Shown here piece by piece: positions 16,278 to 24,173 of a DNA stretch of 64,000 nucleotides. Source of the stretch: Microbispora siamensis (GTDB lineage Bacteria > Actinomycetota > Actinomycetes > Streptosporangiales > Streptosporangiaceae); the NCBI RefSeq assembly GCF_016863095.1, contig NZ_BOOF01000015.1:1-64000 (forward strand), written 5' to 3'. The position numbers were made by a program, and so were the translations under genes. Under the pieces are notes generated by a model. The model made no database searches. It was given only the letters and a program-made list of their open reading frames with translations, and had not been told where the DNA came from. The first letter of the stretch is position 1, and each line of letters begins with the position of its first letter.

Positions 16278-17156
16278 TCAGGGGACCCGGAGCAGGTCCA
16301 CCACCCCCGTGGTGCCCTCGTCGGCGTGGCCGTCCGCGAGCCGCCGCTCCATGAGCGTCGTGAACGGCGCGATCAGCTCCGGGCTGACCTTCTGCTCCTC
16401 GGCCGTACGCAGCAGGGTCGCGTTGCCCCGGACCATCATCGCGAGGTTGGACGTGACGTTCTTCGTGTAGTCGCCGCTGTCCAGATGCTCCGCCATCCCG
16501 TACGCGTACGGGGCCATCGCCCCCAGCCAGCCCACGACGAGGTCGGCGAAGCCCTTCAGGGGAATCTCCTCCCGGACGAGCGCGAAGGCGTGCGCCACCC
16601 CCGCGAACATGCCCGTCATCGCGCTCAGCAGCGCCACGTCGTGGAGGGCGGCGAGCCCGGGGTCCTCGCCGACGTAGGCGGTGTCGGCGGGTACGGCCAG
16701 CGTGCCCGCGTGGGCCTCGAACACCTCGCGCGAGCCGCTGTAGAAGACGTACGCCCCGGAGCCCGGCACCCCGATCATGGGCGGGACCGCCATGACGCCG
16801 CCGTCGAGGAATCGGGCGCCGCGCTCCTCGGCCCACCGTGCGCGGGCGCGGGCCTCCTCCGGGGTGCCGGTGGTGAGGTCGACCAGGTCCTTGCCGGACA
16901 GGTCGGCCCCGGCGAGGGCGTCGTCCACCGAGGCGTGGTCGAGCAGGCAGACGACCACCAGGTCGCTCGCGGCCACGGCCTCGGCGGCGGTCGCGGCGAC
17001 GCGCGCGCCCTCGCGGGCGAGGGCCTCGGCCCGGCCGGCGGTGCGGTTCCAGACGATCAGCGGATGCCCGGCGGCGAGCCAGGCGCGGGCGAGCGCGCCG
17101 CCCATCGCGCCTAGCCCGAGAAGGGACAGCGGAGACTTATCAGCGTTGTGTGTCAT
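16278..17156 (-). CDS. Imine reductase/reductive aminase-like NADPH oxidoreductase
   Basis: The 292-residue protein has an N-terminal Rossmann domain (LSLLGLGAMGGALARAWLAA; NRT after the second strand indicates NADPH preference) and an all-helical C-terminal domain. The segment DGGVMAVPPMIGVPGSGAYV and the following long helices are characteristic of imine reductases rather than of 3-hydroxyisobutyrate dehydrogenases. Natural substrates of most family members are unknown. The gene is divergent from an HxlR regulator across a 96-bp region with a clear palindrome, so it is the likely target of that regulator. Confidence 0.82.
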   Translation of the reverse strand: MTHNADKSPLSLLGLGAMGGALARAWLAAGHPLIVWNRTAGRAEALAREGARVAATAAEAVAASDLVVVCLLDHASVDDALAGADLSGKDLVDLTTGTPEEARARARWAEERGARFLDGGVMAVPPMIGVPGSGAYVFYSGSREVFEAHAGTLAVPADTAYVGEDPGLAALHDVALLSAMTGMFAGVAHAFALVREEIPLKGFADLVVGWLGAMAPYAYGMAEHLDSGDYTKNVTSNLAMMVRGNATLLRTAEEQKVSPELIAPFTTLMERRLADGHADEGTTGVVDLLRVP

Positions 17157-17190
17157 GCCGATTAGGCTGGTCACGAGCCCCGAGACGATC

Positions 17191-17217
17191 AAGTACGCAC
17201 TTCGAAGTGGGTGCTTA
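17191..17217. promoter_or_regulatory. Candidate HxlR operator palindrome
   Basis: CACTTCGAAGTG at 17198-17209 is a perfect 12-bp palindrome, flanked by a looser extension (AAGTACG on the left, GGTGCTT on the right). It lies in the divergent region between the imine-reductase-like gene and the HxlR gene, 42 bp from one start and 36 bp from the other, where a repressor would block both promoters. Confidence 0.7.
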
Positions 17218-17252
17218 CCCCGGGGTGAGCGAGCAGCCAGGAGGGGTGGACC

Positions 17253-17594
17253 ATGCGGACCGCGCGGCGTCCGGGAGCGGCCGAATGCGGGATCGACGCG
17301 GCGATGGAGGTGATCGGCGGCAAGTGGAAGAGCTCGATCCTCTGGGCGCTGAACGAACGCCCATGCCGCTTCGGCGAGCTGCGCAGGATGCTTCCGGGCG
17401 TGACCGAGAAGGTGCTCGCCTCGCACCTGCGCGAAATGGAGACCGACGGCATCGTGCACCGCGAGGTCTACGACGAGGTGCCGCCGCACGTCGAATACTC
17501 GCTGACCCCGCTCGGCGTCACACTGAACGAGGCGCTGGCGCCGCTCGGCGCGTGGGGACGGGAACACCTCCTCGGCGGCCGGGACGATCACTGA
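17253..17594 (+). CDS. HxlR-family transcriptional regulator
   Basis: The 113-residue winged-helix protein has the HxlR signature: Cys12 in ECGIDAAMEVIGGKWKSSIL, then FGELRRMLPGVTEKVLASHL, and YDEVPPHVEYSLTPLG for the wing. The N-terminal cysteine is the redox- or electrophile-sensing residue in several members such as YodB and HypR. The ATG has GGAGGGG upstream. It probably represses the divergent oxidoreductase and itself. Confidence 0.92.
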   Translation: MRTARRPGAAECGIDAAMEVIGGKWKSSILWALNERPCRFGELRRMLPGVTEKVLASHLREMETDGIVHREVYDEVPPHVEYSLTPLGVTLNEALAPLGAWGREHLLGGRDDH

Positions 17595-17740
17595 CCAGTG
17601 GAGCGTCCACAAACCTCGGCCGGGTCGGTCACTGCGCCGGAAGGAACCTCCGGTCCTCGCGAAGCCCGCTCCGCTGGGCCTTCGCTCCGGTCCTCGCTCC
17701 CTTCCGCTCCGCTCCCTCGCTCCCGGTGAGCGGCCGGGTC

Positions 17741-18187
17741 TCAGGGGGTGGTCTCGTGGCCGGGCTGGCCGGGTGTGCGCCGCTGCTGCTTCAGTTCGGC
17801 CTCGTAGAGGTGGCGGCGCCCTCCGGCCAGTTCGTGGCGGGCCTGGCGTTCCAGCTCTTGGAAGGTCGCGTAGTAGCCGTCGTCGTACTCCTCGACGATC
17901 TGGAAGGTCCAGCGGCCCTGGAGGACGTTGCGGCCGATCAGCTCGCGTTCGATCCGGTCGGCCCACTTGTCGTGCCCGGCCTCCCGCAGCAGCCGTACGG
18001 CGTTGTCCAGCTCGAAGTCGGCCGTACCGGTGAGCTGGTGGAAGGCGTACAGGTGGCCTCTGACCCGGTGGATCGTCTCCAGCGCCTTGCTGAGCCTGCC
18101 CAGCGCGTCGACGGTGACGTCGTCCAGCCCCTCGGGGCGGCGGTGGGCGGGATCGGGCAGGCCGGCGGGTTCCTCGCGTTCGGTCAT
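17741..18187 (-). CDS. Conserved actinobacterial hypothetical protein
   Basis: The 148-residue soluble protein is mainly helical (LGRLSKALETIHRVRGHLYA, then AVRLLREAGHDKWADRIERE) with a conserved GRNVLQGRWTFQIVEEYDDG segment and a charged tail. I recognise it as a type found in many actinomycetes but know no function. It stands between the HxlR gene (convergent) and the CDP-alcohol phosphatidyltransferase gene. The 146-bp spacer toward HxlR contains repetitive CGCTCC-rich sequence without a gene. Confidence 0.65.
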   Translation of the reverse strand: MTEREEPAGLPDPAHRRPEGLDDVTVDALGRLSKALETIHRVRGHLYAFHQLTGTADFELDNAVRLLREAGHDKWADRIERELIGRNVLQGRWTFQIVEEYDDGYYATFQELERQARHELAGGRRHLYEAELKQQRRTPGQPGHETTP

Positions 18188-18260
18188 GTCCCACCGCTTA
18201 CCCCTCGCGGCGGCACCTCTATCGGTGTGAGCAGGGTGAGGACGCTCGACCGAGGGGTGC

Positions 18261-19187
18261 TCAACCGGCGGGCGTACCGGAGACGGACGGCTCGCCGGAC
18301 GACCGGATCGCGGCCAGCGCCCGGTTCAGGTCCCGCGACGACAGCAGGAGCTTGTACATGATGAGGGCCTCGAAGAGGAGCAGCAGGGCGGCCGCGCCGA
18401 TCGTGACCGGGACGACCGCGCCGAGCAGCGGGCCGACGATGAACACCGCCATCTGGAACTCGATGCCGCTGACCAGATGCGTGCGGATCCGATGCTCGCG
18501 TAGCCACTCGCGCAGGCCGGGGTACCAGGAGAAGCGGCTGCGGAACTCCTTCTGCAGGTCCACGGCCTGCGTCAGGCGGACACTGATCTCGTCGGGGTCG
18601 TTGTCGAGGTCCCCGTGTAAGAGGTCCTCGTGCAACAGGGACGCCGGCAGCGCGGCCGAACCGGCGGACACCGACTGCTCGTAGGCCTGCCGCAGCGTGC
18701 GGCGCATCTGACGGCGGACCTTCGCGATCTGCAGGGCGTCGACGTAGCGCAGCATGTCGAGGAACACCACTCCGATGCCGAGGAACAGGTAGATGTCCTG
18801 TCCGGTCGCGTGGTACTGCCCCCACATGAGAGCGACGGTGCAGGCCAGCACCCGGATCCGGTCGAAGACGTAGTCGAGCCAGCCACCGAGGACCGTCCCC
18901 GTCCCCTTGAGCCGCGCGATCTTCCCGTCCATGCAGTCGAGGACGAAGCTCACGTGGTAGACGGCGGCCCCGGCGACCAGCCACGGCCAATCGGCCCGCA
19001 GGAAGCACCAGGCCGAGCCGAGGCCGAGCACGAAGGCACCCCAGGTGATCTGGTTCGGGGTGATGGACGTGCGGTTGGCGGTCGTCACGACCAACCGGCC
19101 CGCCAGGGGATCCACCAGGAAAACGGTCCACCAGGCGTCGCGCGCCTTATATGTCCGAGAGCGTACGTCATGCAGCGTGAACGTCAT
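18261..19187 (-). CDS. CDP-alcohol phosphatidyltransferase family membrane protein
   Basis: The 308-residue protein carries the complete family motif D(x)2DG(x)2AR(x)8G(x)3D(x)3D at residues 84-109 (DCMDGKIAR; the last two Asp at 105 and 109), which binds CDP-alcohol and divalent metal. Five or six membrane helices surround it, and a charged cytoplasmic stretch of about 100 residues follows helix 4. It is longer than housekeeping PgsA or PssA (about 200-240), so a specialised headgroup transfer is likely. Directly upstream on the same strand is a 44-codon gene for an acidic peptide (42-bp gap), which suggests a two-gene operon. Lipid product unknown. Confidence 0.88.
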   Translation of the reverse strand: MTFTLHDVRSRTYKARDAWWTVFLVDPLAGRLVVTTANRTSITPNQITWGAFVLGLGSAWCFLRADWPWLVAGAAVYHVSFVLDCMDGKIARLKGTGTVLGGWLDYVFDRIRVLACTVALMWGQYHATGQDIYLFLGIGVVFLDMLRYVDALQIAKVRRQMRRTLRQAYEQSVSAGSAALPASLLHEDLLHGDLDNDPDEISVRLTQAVDLQKEFRSRFSWYPGLREWLREHRIRTHLVSGIEFQMAVFIVGPLLGAVVPVTIGAAALLLLFEALIMYKLLLSSRDLNRALAAIRSSGEPSVSGTPAG

Positions 19188-19229
19188 TTGGGGGCTTTCT
19201 GGAATCGTGGAGGGATTTCGTGGGAAACG

Positions 19230-19364
19230 TCAGAAGTCGTCGTCCAAATCTTCCGTTTCGTCCGCGTCGTCGTCCTGGTCGAGCGCGTGCATGTCATCGC
19301 CCAGGTGCAGGTCGTCGTCGATGTCGAGCAGTGTCGCCATTTGCTGAAGGAGCATCTTAAGCAT
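19230..19364 (-). CDS. 44-residue highly acidic small protein
   Basis: ATG at 19364 opens 44 codons to TGA at 19230. The peptide begins MLKMLLQQMATLLDIDDDLH (amphipathic Leu/Met-rich helix) and continues into an Asp/Glu-rich half that ends DETEDLDDDF, with 18 Asp/Glu against one Lys and no Arg. A ribosome-binding site AAAGGG lies upstream, and codon third positions are mostly G or C, consistent with a real gene. It precedes the CDP-alcohol phosphatidyltransferase gene by 42 bp. It could be a regulatory small protein, a substrate peptide to be modified with a phospholipid headgroup, or a leaderless membrane-associated peptide. No homologue is known to me. Confidence 0.6.
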   Translation of the reverse strand: MLKMLLQQMATLLDIDDDLHLGDDMHALDQDDDADETEDLDDDF

Positions 19365-19473
19365 GTGTTTGCCCTTTGACCGGCGTTTCTTTCGCTACCG
19401 CTCATCAAAGCATCGCCCGGCGTCACCCGTCGACTTTTTCCACAGGCCCTGCGGGCATGCGGAATTACCCGAC

Positions 19474-19494
19474 AAGCCGAATTTCGGCTTTTTC
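19474..19494. terminator. A/T-flanked hairpin, possible bidirectional terminator
   Basis: AAGCCGA (19474-19480) pairs with TCGGCTT (19484-19490) around a three-base loop, with a T-run on the plus strand. It sits between the anti-sigma-like gene ending at 19531 and the acidic-peptide gene, in an unusually AT-rich patch that may also hold the promoter of the latter. Confidence 0.55.
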
Positions 19495-19530
19495 GGTATA
19501 TCTACGTTTTGTCTGCGGATCCGGCGCGGG

Positions 19531-20880
19531 TCAGTCGTGCCGTGTCGGGAGGTTGGGCTCCTCGTCGGTCCAGCCCGTGTCCTCGTACGCGACGAAGGTG
19601 CCGACGTTCACCGTCGCGCCGTCGGCCTTCACGCCCGTGCTGCGCGTCTCCGTGGACAGGAACAGCCCGTTGCCGGGGTCGACCACCATCGTGACCTCGG
19701 TGGCCTCGTCGCCCGCCCGGTAGGCGAGGCCCTGACCGGTGCGGCCCAGCGCGTCGGTGACCTCTCCCACGGCGGTGATGCCGGGCAGCTCGGCCAGGAT
19801 TCGGTAGGCCGACGCCCGCACCTCGGCGGAGACGGGCAGCCCCATGAGCATTTCGATGCAGGCTCCCTGCAGCCGGTAGTCCATCTCCTGTCGCGAGTCG
19901 GGGACCTGGTACTTCTTCGTCTGCCGGCTGACCCGTGCCTCCAGGTAGTCCCGCAACTCCTCCGTGCCGCTGGGGATGCGACCCAGCTCGGCCCAGGTGA
20001 TCGGCATCTTGGCCAGGAGCCCCGGTGAGCCGATCCACCCGCCGAGAAGCCGCGACCCCACGGGCTCCTCCGGGGCGGAACGGACCTCCTCTTCCGGGTT
20101 GAGGTCGCCGAGGCCCTCGACGTCGCGCGGATAGCGCCATTCGCGGGGTGAACCGGCGTCGCGCCAGGCCGCCTCGTCCTCGGGCGTCGCCGGCTTCACC
20201 CCGAGAGGCCGCGTGATCCTCCAGCCCTGCCGGGAGGGGGCACGGGCCAGCCACATCTCCTCGGACAGCCCCCTCTGGAGCAGGTAGCGACGATCGGGCG
20301 AGAGAAACCGCTGTATGTAGGTCGTCTTCATGCGCCAGTAGGCGCCGGGCTCGTCGGGCGTCCTGGCCGCGGCGGAGGCGGCGGCGAGAAGGATCCGGCG
20401 GGCGTTCGCCGCACCGCCTGCCGTGCCGACGGCCGGCGTTCCCTCCGATGCCCCAGTGGTGGGAATGAGCACCACCCGGCCGCCGGGTGTGACGGCGGTG
20501 GTGACGATCAGGACGGTCGCCGCGGCCGCCCCCGCCAGCAGTGCCCCCGCGGCGGCCCGGTGTCCCCAGAAGCGGTGCCCGGGGAAGCGGCGGACGCCCA
20601 TCTCCCGGGTCTGTCGCCGGTCCCTCCCGGAGCGTGCGGGCTTCGGCTCCGACGGGCTGTTCTCGGGCGGCACGCGACCCGCCCCGGCCCCGTGGACGTC
20701 GCCGCCGAGCACGTACGGATCGTCCTGGGCGGCGAGGGCCAGCGCGGCCATCAGCCGGGCATGGCCCGCGTCGAAGGCCGCGGCGGTGGGCGCGGGCTCG
20801 ATGAGAAGGTCGCGGACCGCGGCCAGTTCGTCGGGTTCGGAGTGCCGGGGGGAGCCGGCCCGGCGGGTCAGGTCATCCAT
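19531..20880 (-). CDS. CU044_5270 family membrane protein, sigma-factor partner
   Basis: The 449-residue protein has a cytoplasmic N-terminal part of about 100 residues (DELAAVRDLLIEPAPTAAAF), one membrane helix (about 108-130) and a large extracellular domain with YIQRFLSPDRRYLLQRGLSE and a C-terminal VTMVVDPGNGLFLSTETRS. This is the arrangement of CU044_5270 proteins, encoded immediately after an ECF sigma factor in many actinomycetes and presumed to act as anti-sigma factor. The start codon overlaps the end of the sigma gene by 8 bp, indicating coupling. Confidence 0.85.
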   Translation of the reverse strand: MDDLTRRAGSPRHSEPDELAAVRDLLIEPAPTAAAFDAGHARLMAALALAAQDDPYVLGGDVHGAGAGRVPPENSPSEPKPARSGRDRRQTREMGVRRFPGHRFWGHRAAAGALLAGAAAATVLIVTTAVTPGGRVVLIPTTGASEGTPAVGTAGGAANARRILLAAASAAARTPDEPGAYWRMKTTYIQRFLSPDRRYLLQRGLSEEMWLARAPSRQGWRITRPLGVKPATPEDEAAWRDAGSPREWRYPRDVEGLGDLNPEEEVRSAPEEPVGSRLLGGWIGSPGLLAKMPITWAELGRIPSGTEELRDYLEARVSRQTKKYQVPDSRQEMDYRLQGACIEMLMGLPVSAEVRASAYRILAELPGITAVGEVTDALGRTGQGLAYRAGDEATEVTMVVDPGNGLFLSTETRSTGVKADGATVNVGTFVAYEDTGWTDEEPNLPTRHD

Positions 20881-21499
20881 CGGAGCCTCCGATCAGGGGG
20901 TTGACGCCTCCCAGAGCCGCGCGGAGCTTCCGGCGCACCCGGCTGAGCCGGGAACCGACGGTGCCCGCGGGGATGCCGAGGGTCTGGGAGATCTCCTCAT
21001 GGCTCAGTCCGGCGATCGCGACGAGGAGCAGGACGTCGCGGTCGCCGTCGGACAGCCCGGCGATCCCCGCTGCGAGCGGCCCCTGCGCGCTCGCGGCGGT
21101 GACCCGCGCCGCCACCCGGTCCTCGTGGCCGGCATCCGCGTCGCCGTCCACCGGCGCCCGCTGGAACGCCTCCAGCCTCCGGCTCTCGCTCCTGCGGTGC
21201 TGGGCGACGAGGTTGGTGGCGATGCCGTACAACCAGGGCCGTACGGAGCCGCGGGCGGGGTCGAAGCCGTCGCGCTTGCGGAACGCGACGAGGAAGGTCT
21301 CGGCGGCGAGGTCGTCGGCGAGCTGCGTGCCGAGCCGGGCCGCCGCATAACGGTGGATCTCGCCGAAGTAGCGCTCGTACAGCACCGCGAACAGCTCCGG
21401 CCGATGCCACGACCGCTCGATGAGCACAGCGTCGTCGAGATCCGCCGGCGCTTGCGGGGGAGCGGGCATTCGCGAGGCGTCCCTTCTGTGGGTCGTCAC
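20873..21499 (-). CDS. ECF RNA polymerase sigma factor
   Basis: The 208-residue protein has region 2 (FAVLYERYFGEIHRYAAARL, then DDLAAETFLVAFRKRDGFDP and WLYGIATNLVAQHRRSE) and region 4 (LSDGDRDVLLLVAIAGLSHE, then SQTLGIPAGTVGSRLSRVRR). I set the start at GTG 21499, preceded by GGAG at proper distance; an ATG at 21469 is an alternative. It is coupled to the CU044_5270 gene. Promoter target sequence was not identified in the window. Confidence 0.92.
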   Translation of the reverse strand: MTTHRRDASRMPAPPQAPADLDDAVLIERSWHRPELFAVLYERYFGEIHRYAAARLGTQLADDLAAETFLVAFRKRDGFDPARGSVRPWLYGIATNLVAQHRRSESRRLEAFQRAPVDGDADAGHEDRVAARVTAASAQGPLAAGIAGLSDGDRDVLLLVAIAGLSHEEISQTLGIPAGTVGSRLSRVRRKLRAALGGVNPLIGGSDG

Positions 21500-21574
21500 C
21501 TCTACTCCGCCGCAGGGCCCGATCGCTTTCACGCCGGTCTTCGCGAGGAGGCCCGGCCGCTCCCCCGGGACGGC

Positions 21575-22060
21575 TCAGGCGGCGGCGCGAGCGAGATCCG
21601 AGAGCCACCGCTCGTGGTTGGCCCGGAGCATGGGCTCCCGGTAGAAGAGCGGCAGCAGTGGACCGGCGAGCGACTCTTCCACGGTGATCCTCGTACGCCC
21701 GCCCTCCAGCGATTCCAGGACGTGCCGGTCCACGGCCCGGTAGCGGCCGAGGAAGGTGCCCGTCCAGGTGAGTTCCCGCTCGGGTTCGACCACGGCGAAC
21801 CGCGACCGCAGGGGCACGCCGTTCAGGCGCCATCGGAAGGACGCGCCGGGACGTACGTCGCCGAGTTCGAGGATCCGGATGCGCGAGGCCCATGACGGCC
21901 ACGCCCGCAGGTCGGCCATGACCGCCCAGACCCGGTGCACGGGCACGTCCACGACGAGCCGGGACGAGGAGGTCAGCTGGGCGTCGGGATCCACGCGTCC
22001 CCGTGCGGCGTACTCCTCGTGCAGGACGGCCAGGGACGGACCCGAATAGAGCAGCGACAT
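21575..22060 (-). CDS. SRPBCC (START/polyketide cyclase-like) protein
   Basis: The 161-residue protein has the SRPBCC fold pattern: SSRLVVDVPVHRVWAVMADL, then WPSWASRIRILELGDVRPGA, RYRAVDRHVLESLEGGRTRI, and the C-terminal helix MLRANHERWLSDLARAAA. These proteins bind hydrophobic ligands and may assist polyketide or lipid handling. Two palindromes of the type AGAGCANTGCTCT lie just upstream, so the gene is probably under a TetR- or MarR-family repressor encoded elsewhere. Confidence 0.82.
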   Translation of the reverse strand: MSLLYSGPSLAVLHEEYAARGRVDPDAQLTSSSRLVVDVPVHRVWAVMADLRAWPSWASRIRILELGDVRPGASFRWRLNGVPLRSRFAVVEPERELTWTGTFLGRYRAVDRHVLESLEGGRTRITVEESLAGPLLPLFYREPMLRANHERWLSDLARAAA

Positions 22061-22093
22061 GGACGTCTCCTCGCCAGACTAGTGCTCATCAAC

Positions 22094-22142
22094 GAGAGCA
22101 ATGCTCTCTATGGCACGCGAGGCATGTCAAGAGCAGTGCTCT
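22094..22142. promoter_or_regulatory. Two palindromic operators AGAGCANTGCTCT
   Basis: GAGAGCAATGCTCTC at 22094-22108 and AGAGCAGTGCTCT at 22130-22142 are perfect palindromes with centres 35 bp apart, upstream of the SRPBCC start. The half-site is typical of TetR-family repressors. No regulator gene is adjacent, so control is in trans. Confidence 0.75.
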
Positions 22143-22173
22143 CTGAGTTGTGGTCGGGCGCCGGAAAGCAGAA

Positions 22174-22213
22174 GGCGCTCCCGCCTGGGCCGTACGGACC
22201 GGGCGGGAGCGCC
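22174..22213. terminator. Terminator of the L,D-transpeptidase gene
   Basis: GGCGCTCCCGCC (22174-22185) pairs perfectly with GGCGGGAGCGCC (22202-22213) around a 16-base loop, about 17 bp beyond the transpeptidase stop codon. Confidence 0.85.
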
Positions 22214-22229
22214 GTGAAGACCGGAGGGT

Positions 22230-23318
22230 CTATCCCTGCAGGGCGTCCTCGCCTGCGGACGGGGAGGCCGAGGGCGTGGGCGACGCCGAGGCCGAGCCGG
22301 CGGGCAGCGCGCTGCCGCGCTTCCACTGGTTCCAGCTCAGCTGCCAGTAGCTCCAGCCGTTGCGCCAGTCGAGCTTGCGCTTGGTGCCGGTGACCTCGAT
22401 GACGTCACCGCGCTGGCTGATGCCGTAGAACCACTTGGCCCCCGCGGGCGTGGCGCGTACGCATCCGTGGCTCTGGTTCGACTTGCCCAGGAACTGGTAG
22501 TCGCCCGCGCTCTGGTGGACGTACTCGCCGCTGTCGGAGATCCGGACCGCCCAGGGGATCTCCAGCTTGTAGTAGAGCGGGTCCTTGGGGTCGGTGACGC
22601 CGAGCCAGGACGAGGTCATCGTCTCGACCCGCTTCTTGCCCATCGCGAGGTGCACGCCGGTGGTCGTGAGGTAGACGTCGACGCCGTTGCGCGGCAGGCC
22701 GCCGCGGCCCGCGCTGATCGGGATGGTCTTGGTGAGCTTCCCGTCGCGGCGCACCTTCATCACGTGCTTCTTGGTGTCGACCACCGAGATGTTGGCGGTG
22801 CCGACGGCGAAGCGGCGCGAGACGTCCTTGGCGGCCTCGTTGCCGGGGATCTGGCTCAGCCTGGCGGTGAACAGGACCTTCTGGTGCGGCTTCCAGTAGG
22901 TCTTGGTGCGGTAGACGACCTTGCGGTCGGAGACCCAGCGCCAGGCGCCCTCGACGGGCTTTTCCGCCTGGACCTGCAGCGCCGCTTCCGCGGCCGCCCT
23001 GTCGCGTACCGCGCGGTCGAAGGTGACGATGATGGGGAAACCGACGCCGACGCGCTCGACCTTCTCGCCCATGGGCGTGATGTCGGCGATGCCGAGCTTC
23101 GGCTTTCCTGCCTTGCGTGCCGTCTTGGACGCCGCGCGCGGGGCGAGTGCCGCCGCCTTGGCGCCCGGGGCCTGAGTGGCCGGAGCCTGAGTGGCCGTAC
23201 CGGCCGCACCAGTGACTGATGCGGCGGGAGTCGTTGTGCCTCCCGCCGAGCAGGCCGTAGCGACGGCGATGGCGGCGACGGTCAGTGTGACGTGGGCCGC
23301 CCGCCGGAGGGTATTCAC
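22230..23318 (-). CDS. L,D-transpeptidase lipoprotein (YkuD domain)
   Basis: The 362-residue lipoprotein has a signal peptide with lipobox Ala-Thr-Ala-Cys at about residue 23, an Ala/Pro/Thr linker, an Ig-like domain (ITPMGEKVERVGVGFPIIVT) and a YkuD catalytic domain with the motif SHGCVR holding the active-site Cys (HGCVRATP). A tryptophan-rich tail (NGWSYWQLSWNQW) and Ser/Pro-rich end follow. It forms 3-3 peptidoglycan cross-links at the outer membrane face, as mycobacterial Ldt enzymes do. It is divergent from the DUF985 gene across about 144 bp. Confidence 0.95.
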   Translation of the reverse strand: MNTLRRAAHVTLTVAAIAVATACSAGGTTTPAASVTGAAGTATQAPATQAPGAKAAALAPRAASKTARKAGKPKLGIADITPMGEKVERVGVGFPIIVTFDRAVRDRAAAEAALQVQAEKPVEGAWRWVSDRKVVYRTKTYWKPHQKVLFTARLSQIPGNEAAKDVSRRFAVGTANISVVDTKKHVMKVRRDGKLTKTIPISAGRGGLPRNGVDVYLTTTGVHLAMGKKRVETMTSSWLGVTDPKDPLYYKLEIPWAVRISDSGEYVHQSAGDYQFLGKSNQSHGCVRATPAGAKWFYGISQRGDVIEVTGTKRKLDWRNGWSYWQLSWNQWKRGSALPAGSASASPTPSASPSAGEDALQG

Positions 23319-23462
23319 GGTCTACTCCTCATAGGGGGTGTTTCACAGCGAATTGCACTGACTTGGAACGTGCGAAACCGCTGTTTTGTGCGGCCGATTC
23401 CGTAACGATCAAGTAACGCTGGTTTGGGGTGGTGCCGTCGGCGGTGCCGTACGATCGGCCGC

Positions 23463-24080
23463 GTGCTGCTGATGACGCTCGACGCCCACCCCGGCGGTCC
23501 GGGGCTGTCCGCCCGCGACGACGAGGAGGCCCTGCGGATCGCCGCCGCGGCCTTCCCCGGTACGGACCCCGTCGTGGCGGTGGACGAGGACGACCCGGGC
23601 GCGCCCCTCCGCTTCCTGCGCCGCGACGTCACCGGCGCGTTCGTGGCGATCCAGGCGCGTCCCCCGGTCGCCGAGGCTCTCGGCCTGCTGCCGCACCCCG
23701 AGGGCGGGTGGTATCGCGAGACGTGGCGGGCGCCGGTCTCCGTCGAGCCTCCCGGGTACGGCGGCACGCGGGCGACGGCGACGGGCATCTACTTCCTGCT
23801 CGAGCCGGGCGAGGAGTCGGTCTGGCACGTCGTGCGGTCCGACGAGGTGTGGTTGTGGCATCGGGGCGGGCCGCTGACGCTCGTGCTCGGCGGCGCCGGC
23901 GAGCGGCCCGGCCGGGAGGACGTCGTCGTCCTCGGTCCGGACGTGGAGAACGGGCAGGTCCCGCAGGCGGTGGTGCCGGCGGGCACCTGGCAGGCGGCCC
24001 GACCGGCGGGGGCCGAGGGCGTGCTGGTGAGCTGCGTCGTGTCACCCGGCTTCGACTTCGCCGACTTCACCGCGCTCTGA
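23463..24080 (+). CDS. DUF985 cupin-type protein with N-terminal extension
   Basis: The DUF985 cupin domain occupies the C-terminal 140 residues: LGLLPHPEGGWYRETWRAPV, then TGIYFLLEPGEESVWHVVRS and DEVWLWHRGGPLTLVL, with histidines placed as in cupins. About 60 residues precede it (DDEEALRIAAAAFPGTDPVV) that are not part of the usual domain. Start is uncertain: GTG 23463 was chosen; ATG 23472 is in frame. Function is unknown, possibly a small-molecule isomerase or sugar-binding protein. Confidence 0.75.
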   Translation: MLLMTLDAHPGGPGLSARDDEEALRIAAAAFPGTDPVVAVDEDDPGAPLRFLRRDVTGAFVAIQARPPVAEALGLLPHPEGGWYRETWRAPVSVEPPGYGGTRATATGIYFLLEPGEESVWHVVRSDEVWLWHRGGPLTLVLGGAGERPGREDVVVLGPDVENGQVPQAVVPAGTWQAARPAGAEGVLVSCVVSPGFDFADFTAL

Positions 24081-24173
24081 GCCCGACTTCACCGCTCTCG
24101 GAAACCGACTCCGAGCAGACCGCGCGGCTCTCCCGCCGCGCTCGGGGCCGCGCTCGGGGCCGAGGCCGAGACC

